From assembly GCA_039819545.1 (NCBI GenBank), contig JBCBRS010000027.1, forward strand, positions 1 through 39,086: 39,086 nucleotides of DNA, given 5' to 3'. The DNA comes from CALLPQ01 sp039819545 (lineage in GTDB: Bacteria > Pseudomonadota > Alphaproteobacteria > Caulobacterales > Parvularculaceae). Positions within the stretch are counted from its first letter, which is position 1. Each line of letters opens with the position of its first letter. The notes beneath the pieces were generated by a model. The model saw only the letters and a list, made by a program, of their open reading frames with translations, had not been told where the DNA came from and searched no databases. Position numbers and translations under genes: made by a program. This document shows, piece after piece, positions 23,988 through 32,323 of the stretch.

Positions 23988-25178
23988 TCAGTCAATCAGT
24001 GTGGGATCGATATCGAAATCGCGCAGGATCAGGACCTCCCACGGGAGGAGGAGGGTGCGTTTGTAGGGGGGCTGTGCGCTGTGCGCTGTGGTTGCCTGTA
24101 AGGCAATAGTGAGGCCGAGATTGTCGAGGGCAAGTTGGGTGTTTACGCGGGTCAGTGTCTGTGGTGCGCCAGGGCTTCCGACGCTTTCGCCGGTGGGCGT
24201 GAGTGTTCCGAGGCTTTTTTCCTGGCGGTCTATGGTGGCGGTGAGGCGGCGCCCGTGGCCAGATTTGCCGCCATCATATTGACCGAGCATGGTCAGGGCC
24301 TCGCAGATGAACGCGCGCGATAGCCACGGCAGGTGCAGGGTATCGGCAGAAGCGTTTTCCTCAACCGCATACACACTGCCCCAACCCCAGCCCGAGAGGC
24401 TGACGGGGTTGATCCGCAAACCCTCAGGTGAAAAATCGAGCTGGTGGGTCCCCTTTGGGCTCAGGGCGAAGATACCACCCAAATTGTAAACCAGCGGATG
24501 GGTAAGGTTCATGGTTCGACGGTCGGTTTGCACCTCGTCGCCGGCATAGGCCCGGCGCAGGCCTGGTTGGCGAATTTGCTTGTCCATGCGGTGGCGATAG
24601 CGCAAGCGCCGCGTGGCGTGATTGATTAGAAACAGCGCTGTGCCGGTGATCGGCATCTTTTGCTTTTTCCCTTTGCCCGATGCGCGCGGCACGTAGGTCA
24701 TGGTCAGACGTACGCCCAACCCCTCATCAACCGGCTGCAGGGCAATCTCTGCTTGCGTTATCGTGTGGGTCAGGGTTTTTTGATCCGTATGCCCCATGGA
24801 ATCGTGTGATGACACGTTACCGAGGCCGCCCGCGGCCGGGCTATCGGGCGTAAGCTGATCATTTCCGCTGAGGGTGAGGGTTTGCGGGCCAGCGGCGATG
24901 GGTCCGCGCAGACGGCTCTCCAGAAAGACGCTGAGCGCTGTGGGAAGATGGATATAAACGCTGCCGGGCGCGGTATCACCGGGATAAAAACCGCCCCGTT
25001 GTCGCTGCCCGCCCCCAAAGACGCGCAGGCCAAAACCGTGGGCCGTATGAAAGAGGCAAAGCCGGTCGTGCTGCGCCTCGTGCGGGGCGAGCGTGATCCC
25101 TTCGCGACCCGCATCCCCCGAAAAGCTCAGCGACCCTGTGCATACCGGATCGCCGTCATCGGTCAGATCAATCTGCAT
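23988..25178 (-). CDS. Unrecognised 396-aa protein
   Basis: I do not recognise this protein. It begins MQIDLTDDGDP (ATG 25178; a GTG two codons upstream is possible) and has no signal peptide or membrane helix. Composition is beta-rich with many Gly, Thr and Leu. Notable stretches are GFGLRVFGGGQRQRGGFYPG near the N-terminus, a basic segment (RRLRYRHRMDKQIRQPGLRR) mid-protein, and SGWGWGSVYAV. The low-complexity linker SGKGKKQKM sits between two apparent beta domains. It lies 126 bp downstream of the RecD-like helicase on the same strand and may be co-transcribed. Full-length reading frame and codon use argue for a real gene. Confidence 0.75.
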   Translation of the reverse strand: MQIDLTDDGDPVCTGSLSFSGDAGREGITLAPHEAQHDRLCLFHTAHGFGLRVFGGGQRQRGGFYPGDTAPGSVYIHLPTALSVFLESRLRGPIAAGPQTLTLSGNDQLTPDSPAAGGLGNVSSHDSMGHTDQKTLTHTITQAEIALQPVDEGLGVRLTMTYVPRASGKGKKQKMPITGTALFLINHATRRLRYRHRMDKQIRQPGLRRAYAGDEVQTDRRTMNLTHPLVYNLGGIFALSPKGTHQLDFSPEGLRINPVSLSGWGWGSVYAVEENASADTLHLPWLSRAFICEALTMLGQYDGGKSGHGRRLTATIDRQEKSLGTLTPTGESVGSPGAPQTLTRVNTQLALDNLGLTIALQATTAHSAQPPYKRTLLLPWEVLILRDFDIDPTLID

Positions 25179-25310
25179 TGCCACGGTCAGTTATCCCAAG
25201 TTGTCCTGAATGATGCGCTGCGCACTTGGCCTCTGGCCACGGCTTAAGCCTATCCGTGCCGCCGGTCTGCCACAATGGAAACGGCGCAACAGGCGGCGCC
25301 AAAAATGGGA

Positions 25311-26399
25311 TTATCGCACAACGGTCAGTTTTTCAGCTGCGCGGGTCACGGCCGTATACAGCCACCGGTCCCGGTGCTCCCGGAACGCCCAGCTTTCATC
25401 AAACAGCACCACATGATCCCACTGCGAGCCTTGTGCCTTATGGACGGTCAGCGCGTAGCCAAAATCAAACTCATCGGCATTGCGCCGCTGGGCAAAGGGT
25501 ACGCTTTCCGCACCATCAGTGAAAAACCGTGTTGGCACGGTGATGGTCACGGGTTTGCCGCCCTCTTCGGGTTTGACAATCAGACGCGATTTTACCCCGC
25601 GCGGGCTTTTCTTCAGGGTGACCTCCCAAATGCCCCCATTCAGGAGGCCCTTTTTTTTGTTGTTCCGTAAACAGACAAGTTTCTCGCCTACTTCCGGATC
25701 GGGGTCGGTGTTATTGTTAAGCTCGCGAATACGCCCATTATAGCTGCGCCGGGTCTTATTGGTGCCCACCAACACCTGATCACATTCCAAGATGGTATCG
25801 GGGTCAATATCGCGTTTACTCAAAAAGGTCAGCGCCTCGCCGCTCGCGTCCGTTTCGCGGCCTGCCCGGATATCCATGGAATATCGGATAATCGGATTAT
25901 CCGCAGCCTGACGATGGATATCCGTCAACATGAAATCGGGGTCAGCATCGGTAAAAAAGCCGCCGCCCTTGACCGGGGGCAGTTGTGCCGGATCGCCAAG
26001 CACCAGCACTGGCGTGCCAAAGGTCAAAAGATCGCGGCCAAGATCCTCATCAACCATGGAGCATTCATCAATGATGATCAGGTCGGCCTTCGCCGCCGGG
26101 GCGTCGCGGCGAATGGTAAAACTCGGGCCATCTTCGCCATCGTCTTCGCCGGTGGGCCGATAAATCAGGCTATGGATCGTTGTCGCCCCGGGACACCCTT
26201 TGCCCCGCATGACATAGGCGGCCTTGCCCGTAAAGGCGGCGAAGGCCACGTCACCGTCCGTATGCTCCGCAATATGCCGGGCCAGTGTGGTTTTACCGGC
26301 GCCGGCATAGCCAAACAGGCGAAAGACCGGGGTTTCGCCCTGCCGCAGCCAGTCACGTACGGCGCGAAGGGCGCGGTCTTGTTCGGCAGAAAATTGCAT
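25311..26399 (-). CDS. ATP-dependent RecD/Dda-like DNA helicase
   Basis: A 362-aa SF1B helicase. Motifs in order are Walker A GYAGAGKTT, FTGKAA (Ia), IIIDECSMV (II), GDPAQLPPV (III), FGYALTVHKAQGSQW (V) and YTAVTRAAEKL (VI). It lacks the long N-terminal region of RecD2 and resembles compact Dda/Pif1-like helicases. Activity should be 5'-to-3' unwinding in repair or replication restart. ATG 26399 follows GGAAAG at a spacing of 8. No recB or recC is present, so it is not a RecBCD subunit. Confidence 0.92.
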   Translation of the reverse strand: MQFSAEQDRALRAVRDWLRQGETPVFRLFGYAGAGKTTLARHIAEHTDGDVAFAAFTGKAAYVMRGKGCPGATTIHSLIYRPTGEDDGEDGPSFTIRRDAPAAKADLIIIDECSMVDEDLGRDLLTFGTPVLVLGDPAQLPPVKGGGFFTDADPDFMLTDIHRQAADNPIIRYSMDIRAGRETDASGEALTFLSKRDIDPDTILECDQVLVGTNKTRRSYNGRIRELNNNTDPDPEVGEKLVCLRNNKKKGLLNGGIWEVTLKKSPRGVKSRLIVKPEEGGKPVTITVPTRFFTDGAESVPFAQRRNADEFDFGYALTVHKAQGSQWDHVVLFDESWAFREHRDRWLYTAVTRAAEKLTVVR

Positions 26400-26555
26400 G
26401 AGGGTCTTTCCGCAAGGACTAATGACACGATCTCCGGCTTACCGGATCAGCAAATCGACGTCCAGCATGCCAGCCCGGCCCTTTTGGCGCGTCTGCCGAC
26501 CTTTGATCTTGAAAATCGGTGCACCACTACATAGTTATCTAAGGTGGGCGATACT

Positions 26556-26620
26556 TAAACAATATCATATGTGTGCAAGTGTTCGTTGCGTGGATGCGAG
26601 GCGGACGCTGATATTGTTTA
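26556..26620. repeat. Perfect 12-bp inverted repeat upstream of the YqiJ/flotillin pair
   Basis: TAAACAATATCA (26556-26567) is the exact reverse complement of TGATATTGTTTA (26609-26620), with 41 bases between. It lies 49 bases before the ATG of the YqiJ-like gene in an AT-rich pocket and is followed by TAAAAAA. It could be an operator pair or a long-loop hairpin; the rest of the 269-bp gap 26400-26668 holds no gene. Confidence 0.65.
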
Positions 26621-26668
26621 TAAAAAATCCTGCTGCGGCGGGGCGGTTGGCGAGGGAACCTTAAGATC

Positions 26669-27361
26669 ATGACTGACATCTTTATTGATCCGGCATTTGC
26701 GCCTTTTGGCCTTGCCATCGGTTTTGTGGTCTTCCTTGCGATTGTGGAAGTCGCGTCGGCACTCGCCGGGTTGTCCGCGTCTCAAGCGCTGGAAACGGTG
26801 CTGCCCGATTTGGATGCTGATCTCGACGTTGATGTGGATGCTGATATTGACACCGTCACAGCGGGCGAGGGGCCGTCATTCTTTCAAAGTGCGCTTGCCT
26901 GGTTGTGTGTGGGCAAGGTGCCAAGCCTTGTGGTGCTGATCGTGTTTCTCACTGCGTTTGGCATTACCGGCTTTGTGGCGCAGTCCGCGGCGCGGGCTCT
27001 CCTTGGCGTTCCCTTGCCGGTTATTATCCCGGCAGCCCTGGCCGTCTTCGCGGCCCTGCCGCTAACCCGAACCGTAGGACTGACGATCGCGCGGGTAATG
27101 CCGCGTGAATATTCAGAAGCCGCGAGCCAGAACCAGTTTGTCGGCCGCACCGCTACGGTTATCCGCGGGGAGGCACGCCGCGGTCAGCCTGCTGAGGCGA
27201 AAGTGACCGGCCCGTTTGGAAAAACCCATTACATCCTGATTGAACCGGATACGGATGATGATGTGGCCGGACAAGGCGAAGAGCTGGTCATCGTGAGTCA
27301 AGAGGGCGCGGTCTATCGCGGTGTACAGGATTTTGACGCTTTTGTTGCCACCGGTCTTTAA
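26669..27361 (+). CDS. YqiJ/NfeD-like membrane protein, flotillin partner
   Basis: A 230-aa protein with hydrophobic helices at about 12-34, 84-106 and 112-131. An unusual Asp-rich loop (47-61, alternating D with L, V, A or I) follows helix 1. The C-terminal domain (about 155-225) is small, beta-rich and OB-like, with the pattern VGRTATVIRG...GKTHYILIEPD. This architecture and the gene immediately downstream match the YqiJ-YqiK (NfeD-flotillin) pair, in which the OB protein partners a flotillin in membrane microdomains. ATG 26669, with GAGGGAA upstream at a long spacing. Confidence 0.8.
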   Translation: MTDIFIDPAFAPFGLAIGFVVFLAIVEVASALAGLSASQALETVLPDLDADLDVDVDADIDTVTAGEGPSFFQSALAWLCVGKVPSLVVLIVFLTAFGITGFVAQSAARALLGVPLPVIIPAALAVFAALPLTRTVGLTIARVMPREYSEAASQNQFVGRTATVIRGEARRGQPAEAKVTGPFGKTHYILIEPDTDDDVAGQGEELVIVSQEGAVYRGVQDFDAFVATGL

Positions 27362-27403
27362 CCGGATGGCGGGTTAATCACGGACGGAAAGAGGGAGACT
27401 TTT

Positions 27404-29137
27404 ATGTTGGATATGCTGAATTTTGTGCCAGGGATCGGAACGGTGTTGCTGGCCATTATTGCTGCCTTCGTGGCCATCGGTTTAATCTTTTCACGACTCT
27501 ATAAACGGTCATCGAAGGAGCTTTCCTTTGTGCGAACCGGCTTTGGTGGTCAGAAAGTCATTATGAATGGCGGCGCGCTCGTGTTCCCCGTGCTACACGA
27601 AGTGATCCCAGTCAATATGAACACGCTCCGATTGGAGGTGCGCCGATCCAATGAACAGGCGCTGATCACTAAAGACCGTATGCGGGTTGATGTGCAGGCG
27701 GAGTTTTATGTCCGTGTCCAGCCAACGGTCGAATCCATCGCCAACGCGGCCCAGACGCTTGGGCGTCGAACCATTGAACCGCGTCTCCTAAAGGAGTTGG
27801 TGGAGGGTAAATTTGTGGATGCCTTGCGCTCGGTTGCTGCCGAAATGGCGATGGAAGAATTGCACGAACAACGAGTCAGCTTCGTGCAGAAAGTGCAAGC
27901 GGCTGTATCCGAAGATATCCTGAAAAACGGTCTGGAGCTGGAGTCCGTGTCGCTCACCGGGCTTGATCAAACGAACAAGGAATATTTCAATCCGGACAAT
28001 GCATTCGATGCGGAAGGTCTCACCAAATTGACCGCAGAGATTGAGGAACGCCGCAAAAAGCGGAACGATATTGAGCAGGAAACCGAGGTTCTGATTCAGC
28101 GGAAAAACCTTGAGGCAAAACAGCAAAAACTAACGATCTCGCGTGATCAGGAGTATGCCCGCCTCGATCAGGAGCGCGAAATTGCCGTGCGCGCGGCGGC
28201 ACAGGCTGCCGAAGTTGCCAAGGAAGAGGCTGAACGTGAACGCGAATCTGAGCAGGCACGGATTTTAGCGGAGCAATTGGTGCGCGAAGCGGAACTGGAA
28301 AAACAGCGCATCATCGAAGAAAAAGACATTGCCCGCCAACGCGCCATTGAGGCGGCAGCCGTTGAAAAGGTGAAACAGGTTGATCTTGCGGAACAGGCGA
28401 AGGATATCGCCATTGCCGAGAAGTCACGGGAAAAATCGGTGGCCGATGCTGAAGCCGACAAGGCCCGAGCCATCGCCGCCGCTGCGGCCGAAGACGTCAT
28501 CTCCGCCCGCGAAACGGCCGCTGCTGCGCGTGACAAGGAAATCGAGTTGATTGAAGCGCGCAAAGCCGCCGAGCAAAAGGCAATTGCGATCACGGTGGCC
28601 GCAGAGGCAGAAAAGAAAGCCTCCCTCGACCAGGCAGAAGCCTTGAAAATTGCCGCAGAGGGCCGGGCCAACAAAGAGACCATTGAGGCGCAAGCTGCTG
28701 CAGAAGCTGAGAAACTGAAAGCCGCTGCCCTTGCCGCCACCTATGAGGTTGAGGCCGATGGCAAGCGCGCAGTCAACGAGGCGAGCAATATCTTGTCTAC
28801 GGATCAGATCGCCATGCAGATAAAAATGGCGCTAATCGACGCGATGCCTGACATTATCGCTCAGTCAGTGAAGCCTATCGGGAATATCGACGGGATCAAG
28901 ATCCTTCAAGTCGACGGGATCAATGGCGGGACGGCGGCCGGGGAAGGCGCTGGCGCATCACAAGGCGGTGTTGCCGATCAGGCGGTATCGGCGGCCCTGC
29001 GCTACCGAAGTCAGGCACCGGTCATTGACGCGTTGATGAAAGAGCTCGGTCTTGATGGCAGCAGCCTTGAAGGGCTCTCCACACCTCTCATGGCGAATGG
29101 AAAAACGCCCGTCGATCCCGGCAATGATTTTTCCTGA
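27404..29137 (+). CDS. Flotillin-family protein (YqiK-like)
   Basis: A 577-aa flotillin. One N-terminal membrane segment (about 8-28) precedes an SPFH/band-7 domain (about 40-210, with KDRMRVDVQAEFYVRV). A very long Ala/Glu/Lys coiled coil (about 215-480) follows, then a Gly-rich C-terminal tail. It is expected to oligomerise on the inner membrane and organise microdomains. ATG 27404 has GAGGGAG 8 bases upstream. It is 42 bp after the YqiJ-like gene and surely co-transcribed. Length fits the YqiK/FloT group, longer than SPFH proteins such as QmcA. Confidence 0.95.
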   Translation: MLDMLNFVPGIGTVLLAIIAAFVAIGLIFSRLYKRSSKELSFVRTGFGGQKVIMNGGALVFPVLHEVIPVNMNTLRLEVRRSNEQALITKDRMRVDVQAEFYVRVQPTVESIANAAQTLGRRTIEPRLLKELVEGKFVDALRSVAAEMAMEELHEQRVSFVQKVQAAVSEDILKNGLELESVSLTGLDQTNKEYFNPDNAFDAEGLTKLTAEIEERRKKRNDIEQETEVLIQRKNLEAKQQKLTISRDQEYARLDQEREIAVRAAAQAAEVAKEEAERERESEQARILAEQLVREAELEKQRIIEEKDIARQRAIEAAAVEKVKQVDLAEQAKDIAIAEKSREKSVADAEADKARAIAAAAAEDVISARETAAAARDKEIELIEARKAAEQKAIAITVAAEAEKKASLDQAEALKIAAEGRANKETIEAQAAAEAEKLKAAALAATYEVEADGKRAVNEASNILSTDQIAMQIKMALIDAMPDIIAQSVKPIGNIDGIKILQVDGINGGTAAGEGAGASQGGVADQAVSAALRYRSQAPVIDALMKELGLDGSSLEGLSTPLMANGKTPVDPGNDFS

Positions 29138-29402
29138 CGGTTGATTGGGTGGCCCGGGGAAAAGGGTATTGCTGTAGGCTAGAATTGCTATTTCCCCGGT
29201 TTGCGAATAGAACAAATGGCCGGGGGCATCCCTCATCGGGCTCAGTGCGTGCTGAAGCGCCGCCCGCGCACCCCCGATACCGCTCCTCCCACCATGCCTG
29301 TGTAAAACGACCGCCCATCGAAGCCTCCTATCGGGCGAGCGAATCATTGCTGCTTCGCGCGACTCACCGCGTCATGCTGCGAGCAATCAAGAAGGATGCA
29401 GC

Positions 29403-29906
29403 ATGTCACTGGAATTGTTGGAAGCACCCGTTGATGGCGTTGATCCGCTGGACTTGATTGAACACGTTGCGGTGTCGCTCGATTTGGATTGCGAGCGGGT
29501 TGATGACACCGAATTGCATTTGGTGACCAAGGGCGCGTGGCGCGATACGGGAATTTGGTTCACCTGGCGGCCGGAGCTTTCGACTTTACAACTTGGCGCC
29601 CCGTTAGACCTTAAAGTGCCCGAGGGACGCATGGCGGATGCGTTTCGCCTCGTGGGGCAGGTGAATGAGCGCCTTTGGGTCGGGCATTATGATTTGTGGT
29701 CGGAGGACCAGTCGCTCGTTTATCGCAATGCCGCCGTCCTGCCTGAAAACGGGTATCTTGATCCGCAGCAGGCCGAAATCCTGATCAAGGCGACATCCGA
29801 AGCGGTGGAACGGTTTTTCCCCGCGTTTAACTTCCTGATCTGGGGCGAGAAGTCGCCCGAAGATGCCCTGCAGTCGGCTATGTTTGAAACACGCGGCAGC
29901 GCCTGA
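29403..29906 (+). CDS. YbjN domain-containing protein
   Basis: A 167-aa soluble protein matching the YbjN family (putative sensory or chaperone-like). N-terminal LELLEAPVDGVDPLDLIEHV is followed by alternating beta strands (GIWFTWRPELSTLQL, WVGHYDLW). The C-terminal helix ATSEAVERFFPAFNFLIWG is characteristic. ATG 29403 follows AAGGA at a spacing of 7. It precedes proC by 55 bp, an arrangement common in Alphaproteobacteria. The 265-bp upstream gap holds no supported gene. Molecular role unknown. Confidence 0.88.
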   Translation: MSLELLEAPVDGVDPLDLIEHVAVSLDLDCERVDDTELHLVTKGAWRDTGIWFTWRPELSTLQLGAPLDLKVPEGRMADAFRLVGQVNERLWVGHYDLWSEDQSLVYRNAAVLPENGYLDPQQAEILIKATSEAVERFFPAFNFLIWGEKSPEDALQSAMFETRGSA

Positions 29907-29961
29907 ACACGACCGTTTGCGGTTGCTGACGCGGGTGCCTCTGGCGTGATAGGCTCGTCTA

Positions 29962-30831
29962 ATGACTGTGCTTGACCCCTCCCGACCGCGAAAAATTCCT
30001 GTTGTCCTCCTCGGTGCCGGAAATATGGGCGGTGCAATGCTGCGCGGATGGCACGATGCGGACTTGCTGGCACCGGGCTCGGTCGTCATTGATCCCCATG
30101 CAGATGATCAAATTAAGGCGCTGTGTGCTGGGGCGAGGCTGTCCATTGCCGCAACACCAGACGACGCGATCGATGCCGCAGACCCGGAGGGCATTTTTGT
30201 TATCGCCATCAAGCCGCAAATGGCGGCAAAAATTCTGCCGCGTTGTGAAAGCCTTGCAAGCGGGCGAGGCATTCTTTCCGTCATGGCCGGGCAAAGCCTC
30301 GCCACCATCGCGCAGTGCCTTTCGCTTCGCGCAGACGCGCCCATGGTCCGGGCCATGCCAAATGTGGGCAGCGCGGTTGGTGCCGGTGCCACAGGGTTGT
30401 TCGCCAATGAAGGCGTAACAGAAGGTGATCGCGAGCGCGTGACCCGCCTGATGACGGCCATCGGCGCGTGCGTCTGGGTCCCGCACGAAGCCGACATCGA
30501 CGCGGTTACGGCCGTTTCCGGAAGTGGACCCGCCTATTTCTTTTTGTTGGTAGAGGCATTGACGGCGGCGGGCATTGCAGAAGGGTTGAGCCCCAATGCG
30601 GCGGCGACACTTGCCCGGGCCACGGCCTTTGGAGTGGGTACCATTATTCAGACCGATTCACGCAGCGCGGAAGCGTTACGCCAATCAGTCACCTCGCCCG
30701 GTGGCACCACGGCTGCTGCGCTTGAAGTTTATGAACGCGGCGGCGCCCTGCGTGCGCTCACTGGCGCCGCGGTGAAAGCTGCCATCTCCCGCGCCGCTGA
30801 ACTCAATGCTGATCCCACCACGGATGATTGA
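29962..30831 (+). CDS. proC: Pyrroline-5-carboxylate reductase
   Basis: A 289-aa enzyme catalysing the last step of proline synthesis, NAD(P)H-dependent reduction of pyrroline-5-carboxylate. The N-terminal dinucleotide site is LLGAGNMGGAML. PNVGSAVGAGATGL and the C-terminal dimer/substrate signature SGSGPAYFF and SPGGTTAAALEV are intact. Length is slightly above usual, from a 10-residue N-terminal addition. It belongs to the ybjN-proC unit. Confidence 0.97.
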   Translation: MTVLDPSRPRKIPVVLLGAGNMGGAMLRGWHDADLLAPGSVVIDPHADDQIKALCAGARLSIAATPDDAIDAADPEGIFVIAIKPQMAAKILPRCESLASGRGILSVMAGQSLATIAQCLSLRADAPMVRAMPNVGSAVGAGATGLFANEGVTEGDRERVTRLMTAIGACVWVPHEADIDAVTAVSGSGPAYFFLLVEALTAAGIAEGLSPNAAATLARATAFGVGTIIQTDSRSAEALRQSVTSPGGTTAAALEVYERGGALRALTGAAVKAAISRAAELNADPTTDD

Positions 30832-30920
30832 GACCCGGAAAACACACGCAGCGCGCGTATACGCCTCTTCTCAAACCCCAGAAAAGCGAGTATATTTTTG
30901 CCCCGAAAATGGGGGAAATC

Positions 30921-31490
30921 ATGAATACATTCGTGGCCTTGGGCCATATCCTTACTCTGCTATTGCAACTTTTTGCAGCACTACTAGTGGCCGATTTGTT
31001 TTCTGGCGTGCTCCACTGGGTCGAAGATCGTTATCTGAAACGCCATTGGCCGGTCGTGGGTAGGCTGATTGTTGAAGCCAATGATGTGCACCATGCCTGC
31101 CCGCGCGCCTTTACCAAAGACGGCTTTTGGCTGCGGAACTGGCCGAGCCTTTTTGTAGCGGCGGTACTGGCGCTTGGCTTTTGCGCGGTTGGGTGCATCA
31201 CTGTTTTCACGGTCAGTCTCGTGCTTGTCTCCAGCGTTCTGCCGACCCAGGCGCACTATTGGGCCCATCGCACAGTTGAGGAAAACCCGCGCATCGTCAC
31301 TGCGCTCCAACGGGCGGGGCTCTTTCAGTCCGCGCAGCACCATTGGCGACACCATCGCGGCGCTAAAGACAAGTATTTCTGTACCATGACGAATTTTGTA
31401 AACCCGGTGCTGGAGCGCTTTCAGATTTTTCATCGGCTCGAAAGACTGATGAGCACCATGGCCAGCATGCAGGCGAAGATAGTGTCTTAG
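30921..31490 (+). CDS. CarF/TMEM189 (PEDS1)-family plasmanylethanolamine desaturase
   Basis: A 189-aa membrane protein with hydrophobic stretches at about 5-30 and 75-107. It carries the metal-binding histidines of the Kua/TMEM189 family: DLFSGVLHWVED (H32), NDVHH (H57, H58), AHYWAHR (H112, H116) and QHHWRHH (H140, H141, H144, H145). Proteins of this family (Myxococcus CarF, human PEDS1) introduce the vinyl-ether bond of plasmalogens. The ATG at 30921 follows GGGGGAA at a spacing of 5; the longer frame to 30828 would start at TTG. It sits between proC and a SAM methyltransferase; no ether-lipid synthesis gene is in the window. Confidence 0.88.
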   Translation: MNTFVALGHILTLLLQLFAALLVADLFSGVLHWVEDRYLKRHWPVVGRLIVEANDVHHACPRAFTKDGFWLRNWPSLFVAAVLALGFCAVGCITVFTVSLVLVSSVLPTQAHYWAHRTVEENPRIVTALQRAGLFQSAQHHWRHHRGAKDKYFCTMTNFVNPVLERFQIFHRLERLMSTMASMQAKIVS

Positions 31491-31564
31491 AGACTGCTCG
31501 TAGGCAACTATTCTGCAAGGGCTGCGTTCGCCTGCAGCATCGCTGATCAGTAAAGGAATAAGGT

Positions 31565-32323
31565 ATGACGCGGATGCCTCCCGGCGCCGGCAATGAAACA
31601 AACGCCCCTATTGCCCGCGATGCGTATGATGCCCTTGCCGAGGGTTATGCCGCGCTGGCAGAGACAAAGGTCGAAAACGGATTCAATGAACATCCGGCGA
31701 TGCGGGCGTGCATCGGTGATGTGAAGGGCCTATCGGTGCTTGACGCCGGGTGCGGGCCCGGTTTCCTCCTGCGCGATTTGCTGGCGGCGGGGGCGCGCCG
31801 TGTTTGTGGTTTCGATGTGAGCGCGAACATGGTGGCGATTGCCCGCAAACGGGTCGGTGGCGCGGCGGCGATCTGGGTAGGTGATCTGGCTGGCGCGTTG
31901 CCGCTGGCCGACAACAGTCTCGATCTTGTGGTTTCCTCTCTGGCGCTTGACTATGTTTATGATTGGTCGGTCCCGCTGGCCGCGTTCAAGCGGGTCCTGA
32001 CGCCGAAAGGTCGGCTTGTCTTTTCAGTCCAGCATCCCCTTGGTTCTCATGAATGGCTTAAGCCCGCCACCGCCTTTGGTCGGCATCTGTGCGAGACCCG
32101 CTGGCGCGGTTTTACCGACAAGCCCGTGACCGTGCCGGACTATTATCGTTCAGTCGAAGAGATCTTTAATCCCGTTCTGCAGGCGGGATTCCACCTGACG
32201 CATGTCCATGAAACGCGGCCCGTGGCTGCGCTCAAACAGCGTGATCCGCGCAAATATGAACGGGGCCATCGCTTTGCCACCTTCATGATCATTGACGCGC
32301 AGGTAACGCCATCAAACCGGTAA
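31565..32323 (+). CDS. Class I SAM-dependent methyltransferase
   Basis: A 252-aa methyltransferase of the ubiquinone/biotin-methyltransferase-like fold. Motif I is VLDAGCGPGFLLRDLL (with GFDVS at the acidic motif) and LVVSSLALDYVYDW is the post-motif region. ATG 31565 follows AAGGAATAAGG. It is 74 bp after the CarF/PEDS1-like gene, so a shared transcript is possible but not shown. Its 3' end overlaps the convergent histidine kinase by 12 bp. The substrate cannot be inferred. Confidence 0.88.
   Translation: MTRMPPGAGNETNAPIARDAYDALAEGYAALAETKVENGFNEHPAMRACIGDVKGLSVLDAGCGPGFLLRDLLAAGARRVCGFDVSANMVAIARKRVGGAAAIWVGDLAGALPLADNSLDLVVSSLALDYVYDWSVPLAAFKRVLTPKGRLVFSVQHPLGSHEWLKPATAFGRHLCETRWRGFTDKPVTVPDYYRSVEEIFNPVLQAGFHLTHVHETRPVAALKQRDPRKYERGHRFATFMIIDAQVTPSNR

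Noticed and set aside
24510..24530. GGTTCGA-like T-loop suggesting a tRNA
   Set aside because: It lies inside an intact coding frame on the opposite strand, and no acceptor stem or anticodon arm can be built around it.
28958..29347. Minus-strand ORF after the flotillin gene
   Set aside because: It overlaps the flotillin 3' end, has no ribosome site and an unlikely composition; a shadow frame.
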